Positions 34,289 to 43,928 of a stretch of 64,000 nt of DNA are shown here, in pieces; within the stretch, counting starts at the first letter, position 1; each line of letters starts with the position of its first letter. This DNA comes from Rhodoferax sp. TS-BS-61-7 (GTDB lineage Bacteria; Pseudomonadota; Gammaproteobacteria; Burkholderiales; Burkholderiaceae_C). The notes beneath the pieces were generated by a model. The model was not told where the DNA came from. It was given only the letters and a program-made list of their open reading frames with translations, and made no database searches. The position numbers and the translations under genes are program-made. The stretch covers positions 372,001-436,000 of the forward strand of contig NZ_PTQY01000003.1 of assembly GCF_002943465.1 (NCBI RefSeq), read 5' to 3'.

Positions 34289-35944
34289 TTAGTCGTTGGC
34301 GTAGATGTCCACGTCCTTGGTTTCCTTGACGAACAAGCCGCCAATCACCACGGTCGCAGCCGCAATGATGATGGGATACCACAAGCCGTTGTACATGTTG
34401 CCGGTCTGGGCCACGATGGCGAAAGCCGTAGTGGGCAGCAAGCCGCCGAACCAACCGTTACCAATGTGGTAAGGCAAGCTCATGGAGGTGTAACGGATGC
34501 GGGTCGGGAACATTTCCACCAGCATGGCGGCAATAGGACCGTACACCATGGTCACCAGAATCACCAGGTAGGTGAGGATGATGACAACCTTGACCTTGTC
34601 GAACTTGGCCATGTCAGCCTTGGCAGGGTAGCCAGCGGTCTTCAGGGCTTCGTTCAGGTTCTTGTTGAACTCGGCAGCCTTGGCAGCGCCTTCTTCCTTG
34701 GTCAAACCCTTGGATGTGTAACCGGTGATAACGGTAGCGCCCACAGCAATGCTTGCAGGGGTGCCAGCAGCAGCCACAGCGTTTTCATAGCTCACCGAAC
34801 GGCTGGCCAAACCTTGCTTGGCGATATCGCACGAGCTGGTGAACTTCACGGTGCCAGTGGGGTTGAACTGGAACGAGCACTCGGCTGGATCCGCAGTCAC
34901 CACCACCTTGTTGGCAGCTTGTGCAGCAGCCAGGTCAGGGTTGGCAGCTTTAGTCAGCGCTTCGAACACGGGGAAGTAGGTCAACGCAGCCAACAAGCAG
35001 CCAGCCAAGATGATGGGCTTGCGGCCAATCTTGTCAGACAGCGAGCCGAACAAGATGAAGAACGGGGTGCCGATGATCAGGGAGATAGCCACCATGATGT
35101 TGGCGGTTGCACCGTCCACCTTGAGCGCTTGCGTCAGGAAGAACAAGGCATAGAACTGGCCGGAGTACCAAACCACGGCTTGACCAGCGGTCAAACCGAC
35201 CAGGGCCAAGATCACGATCTTCAGGTTTTTCCACTGGCCGAAGGATTCGGACAAAGGAGCCTTGGAGGTCTTGCCTTCCGCCTTCATCTTGGCGAAAGCG
35301 GGCGACTCGTTCATGCTCAAACGGATGTAAACCGACACGGCCAACAACAGAATGGACACGATGAACGGCACGCGCCAGCCCCAATCGGCAAACGCAGCTT
35401 CACCAATGATGGTGCGGGTACCCAGAATCACCATCAAGGACAGGAACAAGCCCAAAGTGGCTGTGGTCTGAATCCAGGAGGTGTAGGCACCACGCTTGCC
35501 GTGGGGAGCATGCTCCGCCACGTAGGTAGCAGCGCCGCCGTACTCACCACCCAGTGCCAAGCCTTGCAGCAAACGCAGGATGATCAAGATGACGGGAGCC
35601 GCCACACCAATGGAGGCGTAGGTAGGCAAGATACCCACGATGAACGTGGACAAACCCATGATCAGAATGGTCACCAGGAAGGTGTACTTGCGACCGATCA
35701 TGTCGCCCAGACGGCCGAAGAAAATGGCACCGAAGGGACGCACGATGAAACCTGCAGCAAACGCCAGCAAGGCAAAGATGAAGGCGGAGCCTTCGTCCAG
35801 ACCGCTGAAGAACTGCTTGGCAATGATGGCTGCCAAAGAACCGTACAGGTAGAAGTCGTACCACTCAAAAACGGTGCCGAGTGAGGAAGCGAAGATAACT
35901 TTCTTCTCTTCCGCAGACATCGGCCGTGGGGCTGCTGTTGCCAT
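34289..35944 (-). CDS. MFS transporter, metabolite:H+ symporter (MHS) type
   Basis: 551 residues from MATAAPRPMSAEEKK, with GGAGA 9 bases upstream. It has the MHS start ASSLGTVFEWYDFYLYGSLA, the motif FGRLGDMIGRKYTF after helix 2, and QGLALGGEYGGAATYVAEHAP, all typical of ShiA/ProP/KgtP relatives carrying organic acids or betaines. About twelve helices. A loop of roughly 130 residues between late helices (about 350-470), with two Cys (AECSFQFN, TSSCDIAK), is longer than in KgtP and probably forms a periplasmic domain. Substrate unknown. Monocistronic with a strong terminator. Confidence 0.88.
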   Translation of the reverse strand: MATAAPRPMSAEEKKVIFASSLGTVFEWYDFYLYGSLAAIIAKQFFSGLDEGSAFIFALLAFAAGFIVRPFGAIFFGRLGDMIGRKYTFLVTILIMGLSTFIVGILPTYASIGVAAPVILIILRLLQGLALGGEYGGAATYVAEHAPHGKRGAYTSWIQTTATLGLFLSLMVILGTRTIIGEAAFADWGWRVPFIVSILLLAVSVYIRLSMNESPAFAKMKAEGKTSKAPLSESFGQWKNLKIVILALVGLTAGQAVVWYSGQFYALFFLTQALKVDGATANIMVAISLIIGTPFFILFGSLSDKIGRKPIILAGCLLAALTYFPVFEALTKAANPDLAAAQAANKVVVTADPAECSFQFNPTGTVKFTSSCDIAKQGLASRSVSYENAVAAAGTPASIAVGATVITGYTSKGLTKEEGAAKAAEFNKNLNEALKTAGYPAKADMAKFDKVKVVIILTYLVILVTMVYGPIAAMLVEMFPTRIRYTSMSLPYHIGNGWFGGLLPTTAFAIVAQTGNMYNGLWYPIIIAAATVVIGGLFVKETKDVDIYAND

Positions 35945-36112
35945 AGTGTGTGTCTCCAATCGTTGTAGCACCTCCGACATGGAGGTTGACCGTATTCTTG
36001 GAGGGGGCACTGACCCTGCTCTGACACGAAACCAACGCTGGCTTGCGCGAAACTGACTCGCCTCTGACGGTTTAAGGTCTAACCCTTAAACGCCATTTCA
36101 CATGACGACAAC

Positions 36113-36769
36113 TCAGGCCGAGCGCAAGGGTATACCCGATGGCCAGCCTTGCACGCGGTTCCAGCGCGTGTCAGCGTCGCTGCCTACCAAGCTGGCGTCG
36201 CCCCCCAGGTAGGCGCGCAGCATCGGCAGCGCGTCCAGCCCCCAAAACACTTTGCCATCCACCTCAAAACTGGGCACACCAAACACCTCACGCGCAATCG
36301 CCTCGTCGGCATGGGTTTTGAGTTGGGCCTTCACGGCATCGCTACCCGGGTCCTGCACGGGCGCCAGGTCTTGGGCAACTGTGGCCAAGCGTTGTGCATC
36401 ACCCGCATCGGCCCCGCCCACCCACACGTGGCGGAACAGGGTTTCACACACATAACGGTTGGGCTGGCCCTGTGCATCGGTGGCCACGGCCAGGCGCAGC
36501 AAGCCCAGCGGGTTGAAGGGGTGCACCGCCGGAAAGTCCAGCGCCACGCCGTTGCGCTGCGCCAGCCACTGCACGTGGCGGTAAATCCAATGGCGCTTGG
36601 GCGGCACTTCGGCCGGGCCCAGCACCGCGTTGTGTTTGAGCAGCCCCCCCAGAAACACCGGCTTGTAGTGCACCTGGTAACTGAGGCCCTGCAGTGCGCG
36701 CGGCAGCTCCTCAAACGCCAGGTAGGCGTAGGGCGAAATGAAGTCGAGGTAGAAGGTGATCTGGTGCAT
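36113..36769 (-). CDS. 2-hydroxychromene-2-carboxylate isomerase/DsbA-like (GST kappa) protein
   Basis: 218 residues of the DsbA-like thioredoxin fold with helical insert. Seen: FYLDFISPYAYLAF at the N-terminus (Ser in place of the redox Cys, as in HCCA isomerases), then FGVPSFEVDGKVFWGLDALPML near the end with the cis-Pro loop. Such enzymes use glutathione in isomerisation or conjugation. The substrate here is unknown. It is last in the leucine-degradation unit, 24 bases after the ybaK-DUF1289 gene. Confidence 0.85.
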   Translation of the reverse strand: MHQITFYLDFISPYAYLAFEELPRALQGLSYQVHYKPVFLGGLLKHNAVLGPAEVPPKRHWIYRHVQWLAQRNGVALDFPAVHPFNPLGLLRLAVATDAQGQPNRYVCETLFRHVWVGGADAGDAQRLATVAQDLAPVQDPGSDAVKAQLKTHADEAIAREVFGVPSFEVDGKVFWGLDALPMLRAYLGGDASLVGSDADTRWNRVQGWPSGIPLRSA

Positions 36770-36793
36770 GGCGGGCCTCGGACGGCAGAAGAT

Positions 36794-37561
36794 TCAGGCA
36801 AAGGCCTCGGGGTGGGTTTCGCGCAGGCGCTGCGTGATGTGGCTCCACATCACTTGCTTGCCCGCGTCGTCACTGCGGCCCCATTCGCGGATCTCGTCGA
36901 TGGTGCGGAAGCAGCCCTCGCACAGTCCGCTACCGGTGTTCATGCGGCAGACGTTGACACAAGGACTAGGCACGTTTTCGGCCACAGCACCCACAGATAA
37001 TGCGCGAGCAGCTAGCATTTTCATAGCATTTTGGCGCACCAGCAGGTCCAGCTCGCTCTCGGCGTCCGGCGCCTCCACCACATCGGCCACCGGTGCGCCG
37101 GTCAGCGCCACCAGGTGCTCGGGGTGCAGCTTGAACACGCCATGCGGGTGGCCGGCCGCGGCCCACACCTCGTCAAAGCGGAACAGTTCCTGGTCAATCA
37201 GCGTGACACCGGGCATGGCGTGCGCCACCGGGCTCACCCCACCAATGCTGAAGCCGGTGCGCTCTTTCACAAACGCGGCATTGGCCCGGCCCAGCGGCCC
37301 TACCAATGCGGCCACCTTGGCCTCGTCCACACGGCGGTCGCCGGAGGCAACGACCAGCACCGCCACACCGTCCTCAATGCGTTTGAAGATGATGCTCTTG
37401 GCGATCTGGCCCACGGCCACGCCCAGCGCATCGGCGGCCTGCTGTGCAGTGCGCGCGGCGCCATCCAGCATCACTGGGCTGTGCGGGTGGTTCTTCTCTT
37501 GCAGGGCTGCAGCCACGCGCTGCACGCCTTCGGGTAACTCAGTCAATTCAGCTCCACACAT
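36794..37561 (-). CDS. YbaK/EbsC aminoacyl-tRNA deacylase fused to DUF1289
   Basis: 255 residues. Residues 1-165 are a YbaK-type editing domain (AKSIIFKRIEDGVAVLVVAS, GFSIGGVSPVAH, FRFDEVWAAAGHPHGVF), which clears mis-charged Cys- or Pro-tRNA. Residues 198-250 are a DUF1289 domain with four Cys (SPCVNVCRMNTGSGLCEGCF, then EIREWGRS), a probable metal site. The two domains are normally separate proteins. The linker (178-194) is encoded by an R1 repeat, so the repeat probably produced the fusion. It starts 8 bases after mvaB. Confidence 0.88.
   Translation of the reverse strand: MCGAELTELPEGVQRVAAALQEKNHPHSPVMLDGAARTAQQAADALGVAVGQIAKSIIFKRIEDGVAVLVVASGDRRVDEAKVAALVGPLGRANAAFVKERTGFSIGGVSPVAHAMPGVTLIDQELFRFDEVWAAAGHPHGVFKLHPEHLVALTGAPVADVVEAPDAESELDLLVRQNAMKMLAARALSVGAVAENVPSPCVNVCRMNTGSGLCEGCFRTIDEIREWGRSDDAGKQVMWSHITQRLRETHPEAFA
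36980..37029 (-). repeat. R1 repeat copy at the YbaK-DUF1289 junction
   Basis: ATGCTAT, N8, TAGCTGCTCGCGCA, N10, GTGCTGTGGCC on the minus strand. It encodes NAMKMLAARALSVGAVA, the linker of the fusion protein, in the same direction as the gene. Confidence 0.8.
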
Positions 37562-37569
37562 CGTGTTGT

Positions 37570-38478
37570 TTATCCCAGTCGCTTGGTCAGCAGTGCATTG
37601 GCTGCGCGGGAATGCGGCTTGCGCTGCAGGAAGTCGCTGATGAACTTGCCCGCGTCGATGAGCTTGTCCAGGTCAATCCCGGTTTCAATGCCCATGCCGT
37701 GCAGCAGGTAGACAACATCTTCGGTGGCCACGTTACCCGTGGCACCTTTGGCATACGGGCAGCCGCCCAGGCCGGCCGACGAGGTGTCGTAATGCCATAT
37801 GCCCATCTCCAGGCAGGCCAGCGTGTTGGCCAGTGCCATGCCATAGGTGTCGTGGAAGTGACCCGAAACCTGGTCCACACTGTAGTACTGCAGCGTGGCG
37901 TCCAGCGCGCGCTGCACCTTGAGCGGCGTACCCACACCAATCGTGTCGGCCACGCCCACATGCTCCACACCAATGTCCTTCATGAGCCGCGCCACCAGCG
38001 CCACACGTTCGGGGGCAATCTCGCCCTCGTAGGGGCAACCCACGGCGCAGGAGATGGCGCCGCGCACCGCAATGCCGGCCGCCTTGGCCGCCTGCGCCAC
38101 GGGGCGGAAACGCTCAATGCTTTCCTCAATGGAGCAGTTGATGTTCTTCTGGCTGAAGGCCTCGCTGGCTGCACCAAACACCACGATCTCGTCGGGCTTG
38201 GAGAGCACCGCCGCCTCATAGCCTTTCATATTGGGCGTGAGCACCGAGTAGCGCACACCCGGCTTGCGCTGGATGCCCGCCATCACCTCGGCGTTGTCGG
38301 CCATCTGTGGCACCCACTTGGGGCTGACGAAACTGGTGACTTCAATTTCTTTCAGCCCCGCGTCCTGCAGGCGGTGCACCAGTTCCACCTTGACGGCGGC
38401 CGGTACAGGCTCCTTTTCGTTCTGCAGGCCGTCGCGCGGGCCCACGTCGATGATTTTGACTTTGCTGGGAATGGCCAT
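37570..38478 (-). CDS. mvaB: hydroxymethylglutaryl-CoA lyase
   Basis: 302 residues, usual length. Splits HMG-CoA into acetyl-CoA and acetoacetate, the last step of leucine degradation. Seen: KIIDVGPRDGLQNEKEPVPA with the metal-binding Asp, GHFHDTYGMALANTLA and the family signature SSAGLGGCPYAKGATGN with the catalytic Cys. It lies in the liu cluster behind the dehydrogenase gene (35-base gap). Confidence 0.97.
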   Translation of the reverse strand: MAIPSKVKIIDVGPRDGLQNEKEPVPAAVKVELVHRLQDAGLKEIEVTSFVSPKWVPQMADNAEVMAGIQRKPGVRYSVLTPNMKGYEAAVLSKPDEIVVFGAASEAFSQKNINCSIEESIERFRPVAQAAKAAGIAVRGAISCAVGCPYEGEIAPERVALVARLMKDIGVEHVGVADTIGVGTPLKVQRALDATLQYYSVDQVSGHFHDTYGMALANTLACLEMGIWHYDTSSAGLGGCPYAKGATGNVATEDVVYLLHGMGIETGIDLDKLIDAGKFISDFLQRKPHSRAANALLTKRLG

Positions 38479-38513
38479 GGTGTGTCTTTCGTCTTGTTTC
38501 GGCGCCTTGCAGC

Positions 38514-39443
38514 TCAGTAGCCGCGCGCCGCATCCACGCGGCCCGCGACGGCGTCACCGCGCTGCAGCGCGCCAATCTTGCTGGCGATCTGCGCAATGCT
38601 CTCGCTGCGCAGCGTGCGGGCGGAGGTATGGGGGGTCACGGTGATCTTGGGGTGGTTCCAGAAGGCATGGCCTTGCGGCAGCGGCTCCACGCGGAACACA
38701 TCCAGCGTGGCACCGGCCAGGTGGCCGCTGGCTATGGCGGCCAGCAGATCAGCATCGACCACATGGGCGCCGCGTGCCACGTTGATGACATAACCACCCG
38801 GACGGATCTTGGCCAGGCGCTGGGCATTCAGCAGGTTTTCAGTGTCGGGGGTGAGCGGCAGCAGGCACACCACAAAACGGCTGGCCGCCAAAAAGGCATC
38901 CAACTGGTCTTCGCCCGCAAAGCTCTGGATGCCGGGCACGGCCTTGGGTGAACGGCTCCAGCCATTCACGGGAAAGTCGAACTGCGCCACCGCCTTGGCC
39001 ACGCGCTCTCCCAGTACCCCCAGACCCAGCACGCCCACGGGATAGTCCACGCGGCTGCGCGGCTTGCGGAAGGACCATTTGCCCTGGCCCATGTCGGCCT
39101 CGTACCCATCGAGTTCACGGAAGTGGCGAATGATGGCGTGGCACACGTACTCCGCCATCTGCACCGACATGCCTGCATCGTCCAGGCGGATCACGGGCAC
39201 GCCCTTGGGCAGGTTCAGTTTCATCAGCGCATCCACGCCCGCGCCAGTGTTGAAGATGGCTTTTAGGCCCGCCTGCTCGTCCAGCAGTTGCTGGGGCGGT
39301 TTCCACACCACGGCGAAATCCGCCTGCGGCGCGCCGGGCTCCCACAGGGTGACCGAGGCACCGGGCAAGGCCGATTGCAGGCCGGGAATCCAGGAGGCCG
39401 CATCCATGTCGGCCGAGTAGTAGGTAACGTTCAAAGAAGGCAT
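38514..39443 (-). CDS. D-2-hydroxyacid dehydrogenase (glyoxylate/hydroxypyruvate reductase A type)
   Basis: 309 residues from MPSLNVTYYS. NAD(P) domain with GVLGLGVLGERVAKAVAQF, catalytic Arg in VINVARGAHVVD, then Glu in FRVEPLPQGHAFWNHPKI and His in VTPHTSA, the Arg/Glu/His set of the family. It resembles GhrA, which reduces glyoxylate and hydroxypyruvate. Its place inside a leucine-catabolic operon is unusual and its substrate there is unknown. Confidence 0.88.
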   Translation of the reverse strand: MPSLNVTYYSADMDAASWIPGLQSALPGASVTLWEPGAPQADFAVVWKPPQQLLDEQAGLKAIFNTGAGVDALMKLNLPKGVPVIRLDDAGMSVQMAEYVCHAIIRHFRELDGYEADMGQGKWSFRKPRSRVDYPVGVLGLGVLGERVAKAVAQFDFPVNGWSRSPKAVPGIQSFAGEDQLDAFLAASRFVVCLLPLTPDTENLLNAQRLAKIRPGGYVINVARGAHVVDADLLAAIASGHLAGATLDVFRVEPLPQGHAFWNHPKITVTPHTSARTLRSESIAQIASKIGALQRGDAVAGRVDAARGY

Positions 39444-39487
39444 GGGGGGATTTTCGCCGCTTTGCAAAGCCCCTCCGCGGCCCCGGC

Positions 39488-41512
39488 TCAGGCGGCCACC
39501 TCCAGGCGCAGCAGCTCGGCCCCTTCGGTCACCTGGTCACCGGGCGCAAACAGCAGCTCGGCCACGGTGCCGTCGGCCGGCGCAGCAATGGTGTGCTCCA
39601 TCTTCATGGCCTCCATCACGGCCAGCGCCTGGCCCTTGGTCACCGCGTCACCCGCCTTCACCGCAAACGACACCACCTTGCCCGGCATGGGCGCCGTCAG
39701 GCGGCCTCCCTCGGCATGGGTTTCACCGGCATGGGCCAGCGCGTCAATTGCTACGATTTGTATAGCGCCTTGCGCATTAAATACGTGGGCTACATCGCCA
39801 TTTCGATAGATATGGGCTACGACACGCTGCGCACCGAACTGCAGGTCCAGAGCGCCGTTGGCGGCAACAGTCCACTGCAGCGGTAGGGCCTGCCCCGCCA
39901 CGGCCAGCGTGTAACTGCCGCGCACCGTGGTCAGCACTGCAGTGTGAGACTCGCCTGCGTATTCCAGCGCAAAACCGCGCACCGAGGGACCGTGTGAGCG
40001 CCAGCCATCGCGCTGCGCCCAGGGGTCGCGCCAGCCCGTCGCATCGGTCTGCACGCCCTGGTCCAGCTCGGCCTGCAGAGTGTGCGCCACTATGGCCGCA
40101 GCTGCCAGCGGCAGGCCCAGCTTGTCCTGGTGGAACAGCGCGGCGGCTTCGCGCGGAATCAGCGCCGTGTCCAAGTTCGCCTGGGCGAACGAGGCGCTGG
40201 TGGTGACGTGGCGCAGGAACTGCACATTGGTCGCCAGCCCCACGATATGGGTCTGCGCCAGCGCGGCGTCCAAACGCGCCAACGCCTCTTCGCGCGTGGC
40301 GCCGTGCACGATGAGCTTAGCCACCATGGAGTCATAGAACGGGCTGATGGTGTCACCCTGGCGCACGCCGGAATCCACCCGCGTGCCGTGGCTGGCGCGC
40401 TCAAACGTCACATGCGCAGGCAGGCTGTAGACCTGCAGCGTGCCGGTGGCGGGCAGGAAGTTGTTGTCGGGGTTTTCGGCGCAAATGCGTGCCTCGATGG
40501 CATGCCCCTGGATCTTCAGCTCATGCTGTTGCAGCGGCAGCGGCTCGCCGGACGCCACACGCAGCTGCCACTCCACCAGGTCTTGCCCGGTGATGGCTTC
40601 AGTGACGGGGTGCTCCACCTGCAGGCGCGTGTTCATCTCCATGAAGAAAAACGTCATGGCGCCGTCGGGCTTTTGCTCGACGATGAACTCCACCGTACCG
40701 GCACCCACGTACTGGACCGCGCGCGCCGCGGCCACTGCCGCCTCGCCCATTTGCTGGCGGAAGGCCTCGGTCATGCCGGGCGCGGGTGCCTCTTCCAGCA
40801 CCTTCTGGTGGCGGCGCTGTACCGAGCAGTCGCGCTCGAACAGGTACACATAGTTGCCCAGCGTGTCGCCAAACACCTGGATCTCGATATGGCGCGGACG
40901 CTGCACATACTTCTCGATCAGCACCGCGTCATCGCCAAAGCTGTTGATGGCCTCGCGCTTGCACGACGCCAGCGCGGCGGCAAAGTCTTCCTCCTTGTCC
41001 ACCGCACGCATGCCCTTGCCACCGCCCCCTGCGCTGGCCTTGATGAGCACGGGGTAACCAATGCGGTCGGCCTCGCGCTGCAACAACGCGGGGTCCTGGT
41101 CATTGCCGTGGTAACCGGGCACCAAAGGCACGCCGGCCTTTTCCATCAACTGTTTGGACTCGGCCTTCAGCCCCATGGCCAGGATGGCCGATGCGGGCGG
41201 GCCGATGAACACCAGCCCCGCCTTGGCACAGGCCTGGGCGAACTCTTCGTTCTCGCTCAAGAAGCCGTAGCCTGGGTGAATGGCCTGCGCCCCCGTGGCC
41301 TGCGCCGCGGCAATGATTTTTTCCCAGCGCAGGTAGCTGTCCTTGGGCGCGCTGCCGCCAATGTGCACGGCCTCGTCACACGCGGCCACGTGTTTTGCGT
41401 TGGCATCCGCATCGGAGTACACGGCGACGGTTTTGATGGCGAGTTGCGCAGCCGTAGCGGCCACGCGGCAGGCAATCTCTCCCCGATTGGCAATCAGAAT
41501 TTTGGTGAACAT
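39488..41512 (-). CDS. liuD: methylcrotonyl-CoA carboxylase biotin-containing subunit
   Basis: 674 residues, the length of an alpha subunit. Biotin carboxylase domain (1-450): ILIANRGEIACRVAATA, GGGGKGMRAV and FMEMNTRLQVEHPVTEAI. C-terminal biotinyl domain has VMEAMKMEHTI with the biotin Lys. It charges biotin with CO2 for transfer to 3-methylcrotonyl-CoA by the liuB product. Residues about 573-589 come from an R1 repeat read antisense (DVAHVFNAQGAIQIVAI), between the BT domain and the biotinyl domain. Separate propionyl-CoA or acetyl-CoA carboxylases are alternatives, but the operon fixes the role. Confidence 0.95.
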   Translation of the reverse strand: MFTKILIANRGEIACRVAATAAQLAIKTVAVYSDADANAKHVAACDEAVHIGGSAPKDSYLRWEKIIAAAQATGAQAIHPGYGFLSENEEFAQACAKAGLVFIGPPASAILAMGLKAESKQLMEKAGVPLVPGYHGNDQDPALLQREADRIGYPVLIKASAGGGGKGMRAVDKEEDFAAALASCKREAINSFGDDAVLIEKYVQRPRHIEIQVFGDTLGNYVYLFERDCSVQRRHQKVLEEAPAPGMTEAFRQQMGEAAVAAARAVQYVGAGTVEFIVEQKPDGAMTFFFMEMNTRLQVEHPVTEAITGQDLVEWQLRVASGEPLPLQQHELKIQGHAIEARICAENPDNNFLPATGTLQVYSLPAHVTFERASHGTRVDSGVRQGDTISPFYDSMVAKLIVHGATREEALARLDAALAQTHIVGLATNVQFLRHVTTSASFAQANLDTALIPREAAALFHQDKLGLPLAAAAIVAHTLQAELDQGVQTDATGWRDPWAQRDGWRSHGPSVRGFALEYAGESHTAVLTTVRGSYTLAVAGQALPLQWTVAANGALDLQFGAQRVVAHIYRNGDVAHVFNAQGAIQIVAIDALAHAGETHAEGGRLTAPMPGKVVSFAVKAGDAVTKGQALAVMEAMKMEHTIAAPADGTVAELLFAPGDQVTEGAELLRLEVAA
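39748..39797 (+). repeat. R1 repeat copy, antisense inside liuD
   Basis: TTGCTAC, N8, TAGCGCCTTGCGCA, N10, GGGCTACATCG on the plus strand. The gene reads it in the same frame as the copies in uvrA and liuB. Confidence 0.75.
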
Positions 41513-41530
41513 ATTGTTTTCCTCGGGAAC

Positions 41531-42310
41531 TCAGACCAGCCAGTTCGGCTTGCGTTTTTGCAGGAAGGACTGCACGCCCTCCTTGCCTTCGCTGCTGCTG
41601 CGGATATCGGCAATGCCCTCCACGGTGTGGGCGATCAGGGTGCCGTCAATCTCTCGGCCAGCCACGGTCTGCACCAGCTCTTTGCAACTGCGCACGGCAT
41701 TCGGGCTGGCGTTGACTAGGGCCTTGACCAGCTCCGCCACCTTGGCATCCAGCTGCTCGGCCGGCACCACCTCGTGCACAAACCCGATGCGCAACGCCTC
41801 CTGCGCGCTGAAGCGTTCGGCCGTCAAAAAGTAGCGGTGTGCAGCGCGTGCACCCATGGCGCGAATGACATAGGGGCTGATAGTGGCGGGAATCAAACCC
41901 AGCTTCACCTCGCTCAGGCAAAAGCCCGCGCTGTCGACCGCCACGGCCATGTCGCAGGCCGCCACCAGGCCCATGCCGCCGGCGACCACATCGCCCTGGA
42001 TGCGCGCGATGGTGGGCTTGGGGCAGGCGTACATCACGCGCAGCATCTCGGCCAACTTGGCGGCGTCGGCCAAGTTTTCGGCGCGCGTGTAGTCCGCCAT
42101 GCGGCGCATCCAGTTCAGGTCGGCGCCCGCGCAGAAGGCGGGGCCCTCAGAAGCCAGCACCACGGCTCGTGTCTCGGCGCTGGCGGCGGCGGTCTGGAAG
42201 GCCTGGGTCAGCTCGGTGATCACCTCGTCGTTGAAGGCGTTGCGCACCTCGGGGCGGTTCAGCGTGATGGTGAGCAGCGCTCCGGTGTGGGTCAGGGTCA
42301 GTGCAGTCAT
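41531..42310 (-). CDS. liuC: enoyl-CoA hydratase/isomerase, probable methylglutaconyl-CoA hydratase
   Basis: 259 residues from MTALTLTHTG. Crotonase fold: LNRPEVRNAFNDEVI, oxyanion segment GPAFCAGADLNWMRRM, GDVVAGGMGLVAACDMAVA, and VKLGLIPATISPYVIRAMG with the catalytic Glu position seen in AUH-type hydratases. It hydrates 3-methylglutaconyl-CoA to HMG-CoA. Lies between liuB (10-base gap) and liuD (18-base gap), which supports that substrate. Confidence 0.93.
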   Translation of the reverse strand: MTALTLTHTGALLTITLNRPEVRNAFNDEVITELTQAFQTAAASAETRAVVLASEGPAFCAGADLNWMRRMADYTRAENLADAAKLAEMLRVMYACPKPTIARIQGDVVAGGMGLVAACDMAVAVDSAGFCLSEVKLGLIPATISPYVIRAMGARAAHRYFLTAERFSAQEALRIGFVHEVVPAEQLDAKVAELVKALVNASPNAVRSCKELVQTVAGREIDGTLIAHTVEGIADIRSSSEGKEGVQSFLQKRKPNWLV

Positions 42311-42320
42311 GGCCAGCCCA

Positions 42321-43928
42321 TTACATGCGGAAGACACCGAACTTGGTGTCTTCAATCGGCGCATTCAATGCCGCACTCAGGCCCAGGGCCAGCACGCGGC
42401 GCGTGTCGGCGGGGTCGATCACACCGTCGTCCCACAGGCGGGCGCTGGCGTAGTAGGGGTGGCCCTGTTCGTCGTACTGGCGGCGGATCGGCGCCTTGAA
42501 AGCCTCTTCTTCCTCCATGCTCCAGGCGCCGCCCTTGCCTTCAATGCCGTCGCGCTTGACCGTGGCCAGCACGCTGGCCGCCTGCTCGCCGCCCATGACG
42601 CTGATGCGCGCGTTGGGCCACATCCACAAAAAGCGCGGGCTGTAAGCGCGACCACACATGCCGTAATTGCCCGCGCCAAAGCTGCCACCAATGATGATGG
42701 TGAACTTGGGCACAGCGGCAGTGGCCACGGCCGTGACCATCTTGGCGCCGTTGCGGGCAATGCCTTCGTTCTCGTACTTGCGGCCCACCATGAAGCCGGT
42801 GATGTTCTGCAAAAACACCAGCGGGATCTTGCGCTGGCAGCACAGCTCGATGAAGTGGGCGCCCTTGAGTGCCGATTCGCTGAACAGAATGCCGTTGTTG
42901 GCAATGATGCCCACCGCCATTCCCTCGATGTGCGCAAAACCGGTCACCAGCGTGGCGCCGTAGCGCGGCTTGAACTCGTGGAACTCGCTGCCGTCCACGA
43001 TGCGGGCGATGGTTTCGCGCACATCAAAGGGCTTGCGGGTATCGGTAGGAATAACCCCGTACAGCTCTTCCGCTATATATTTAGGAGCTACTGGCGCAAT
43101 AACGGCGAAGGCTTGAGGCTTCTTTTTATTCAAATGGGCGACCGCCTGGCGGGCCAGGGCAATGGCGTGCAGGTCGTTCTGCGCCAAGTGGTCGGCTACG
43201 CCGCTAAGCCGCGTGTGCACATCGCCACCGCCCAGGTCTTCGGCGGTCACCACCTCACCGGTCGCCGCCTTGACCAGTGGCGGACCGCCCAGAAAGATGG
43301 TCCCTTGGTTCTTCACGATGATGGTCTCATCAGACATGGCCGGCACATAGGCGCCACCGGCCGTGCAACTGCCCATGACCACGGCAATCTGCGCAATGCC
43401 CTGCGCGCTCATGTTGGCCTGGTTGAAGAAGATGCGGCCAAAGTGGTCGCGGTCGGGGAAGACCTCGTCCTGGTTGGGCAGGTTGGCGCCGCCGCTGTCC
43501 ACCAGGTAGATGCAGGTGAGGTTGTTTTGCGCTGCGATCTCCTGTGCGCGCAAATGCTTTTTGACCGACAACGGGTAGTAGGTGCCGCCCTTCACGGTGG
43601 CGTCGTTGCAGACGATCATGCAGTCCACCCCGCTCACACGGCCAATGCCCGCCACGATGCCGGCGCCGGGCGCGGCGTTGTCGTACACATTGAGCGCGGC
43701 CAGCGGGGCCAGCTCCAAAAATGGCGTGCCGGGGTCCAGCAGCATGGCCACGCGGTCGCGCGGCAGCAGCTTGCCGCGGGCCACATGTTTGGCACGGGCC
43801 GCCTCGCCGCCGCCTTCTGCAATGCGGGCCACCTGGGCCTGCAGGTCGTCCACCAGGGCGCGCATGGCGCTGGCGTTGGCCGCAAAGTCGGCCGAGCGGG
43901 GGTTGAGCTGGGATTCCAGAATCGTCAT
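42321..43928 (-). CDS. liuB: methylcrotonyl-CoA carboxylase carboxyltransferase subunit
   Basis: 535 residues, normal for the beta subunit. N- and C-terminal carboxyltransferase halves: [36 protein letters not shown] and [37 protein letters not shown]. Transfers the carboxyl group from biotin to 3-methylcrotonyl-CoA. First gene of the cluster, 122 bases from the divergent AraC-type regulator. An R1 repeat encodes residues about 271-287, the hinge between the two halves. Confidence 0.97.
   Translation of the reverse strand: MTILESQLNPRSADFAANASAMRALVDDLQAQVARIAEGGGEAARAKHVARGKLLPRDRVAMLLDPGTPFLELAPLAALNVYDNAAPGAGIVAGIGRVSGVDCMIVCNDATVKGGTYYPLSVKKHLRAQEIAAQNNLTCIYLVDSGGANLPNQDEVFPDRDHFGRIFFNQANMSAQGIAQIAVVMGSCTAGGAYVPAMSDETIIVKNQGTIFLGGPPLVKAATGEVVTAEDLGGGDVHTRLSGVADHLAQNDLHAIALARQAVAHLNKKKPQAFAVIAPVAPKYIAEELYGVIPTDTRKPFDVRETIARIVDGSEFHEFKPRYGATLVTGFAHIEGMAVGIIANNGILFSESALKGAHFIELCCQRKIPLVFLQNITGFMVGRKYENEGIARNGAKMVTAVATAAVPKFTIIIGGSFGAGNYGMCGRAYSPRFLWMWPNARISVMGGEQAASVLATVKRDGIEGKGGAWSMEEEEAFKAPIRRQYDEQGHPYYASARLWDDGVIDPADTRRVLALGLSAALNAPIEDTKFGVFRM
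43070..43119 (+). repeat. R1 repeat copy, antisense inside liuB
   Basis: CCGCTAT, N8, GAGCTACTGGCGCA, N10, AGGCTTGAGGC on the plus strand. liuB reads it as [17 protein letters not shown], in the same frame as the copies in uvrA and liuD. Confidence 0.72.
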
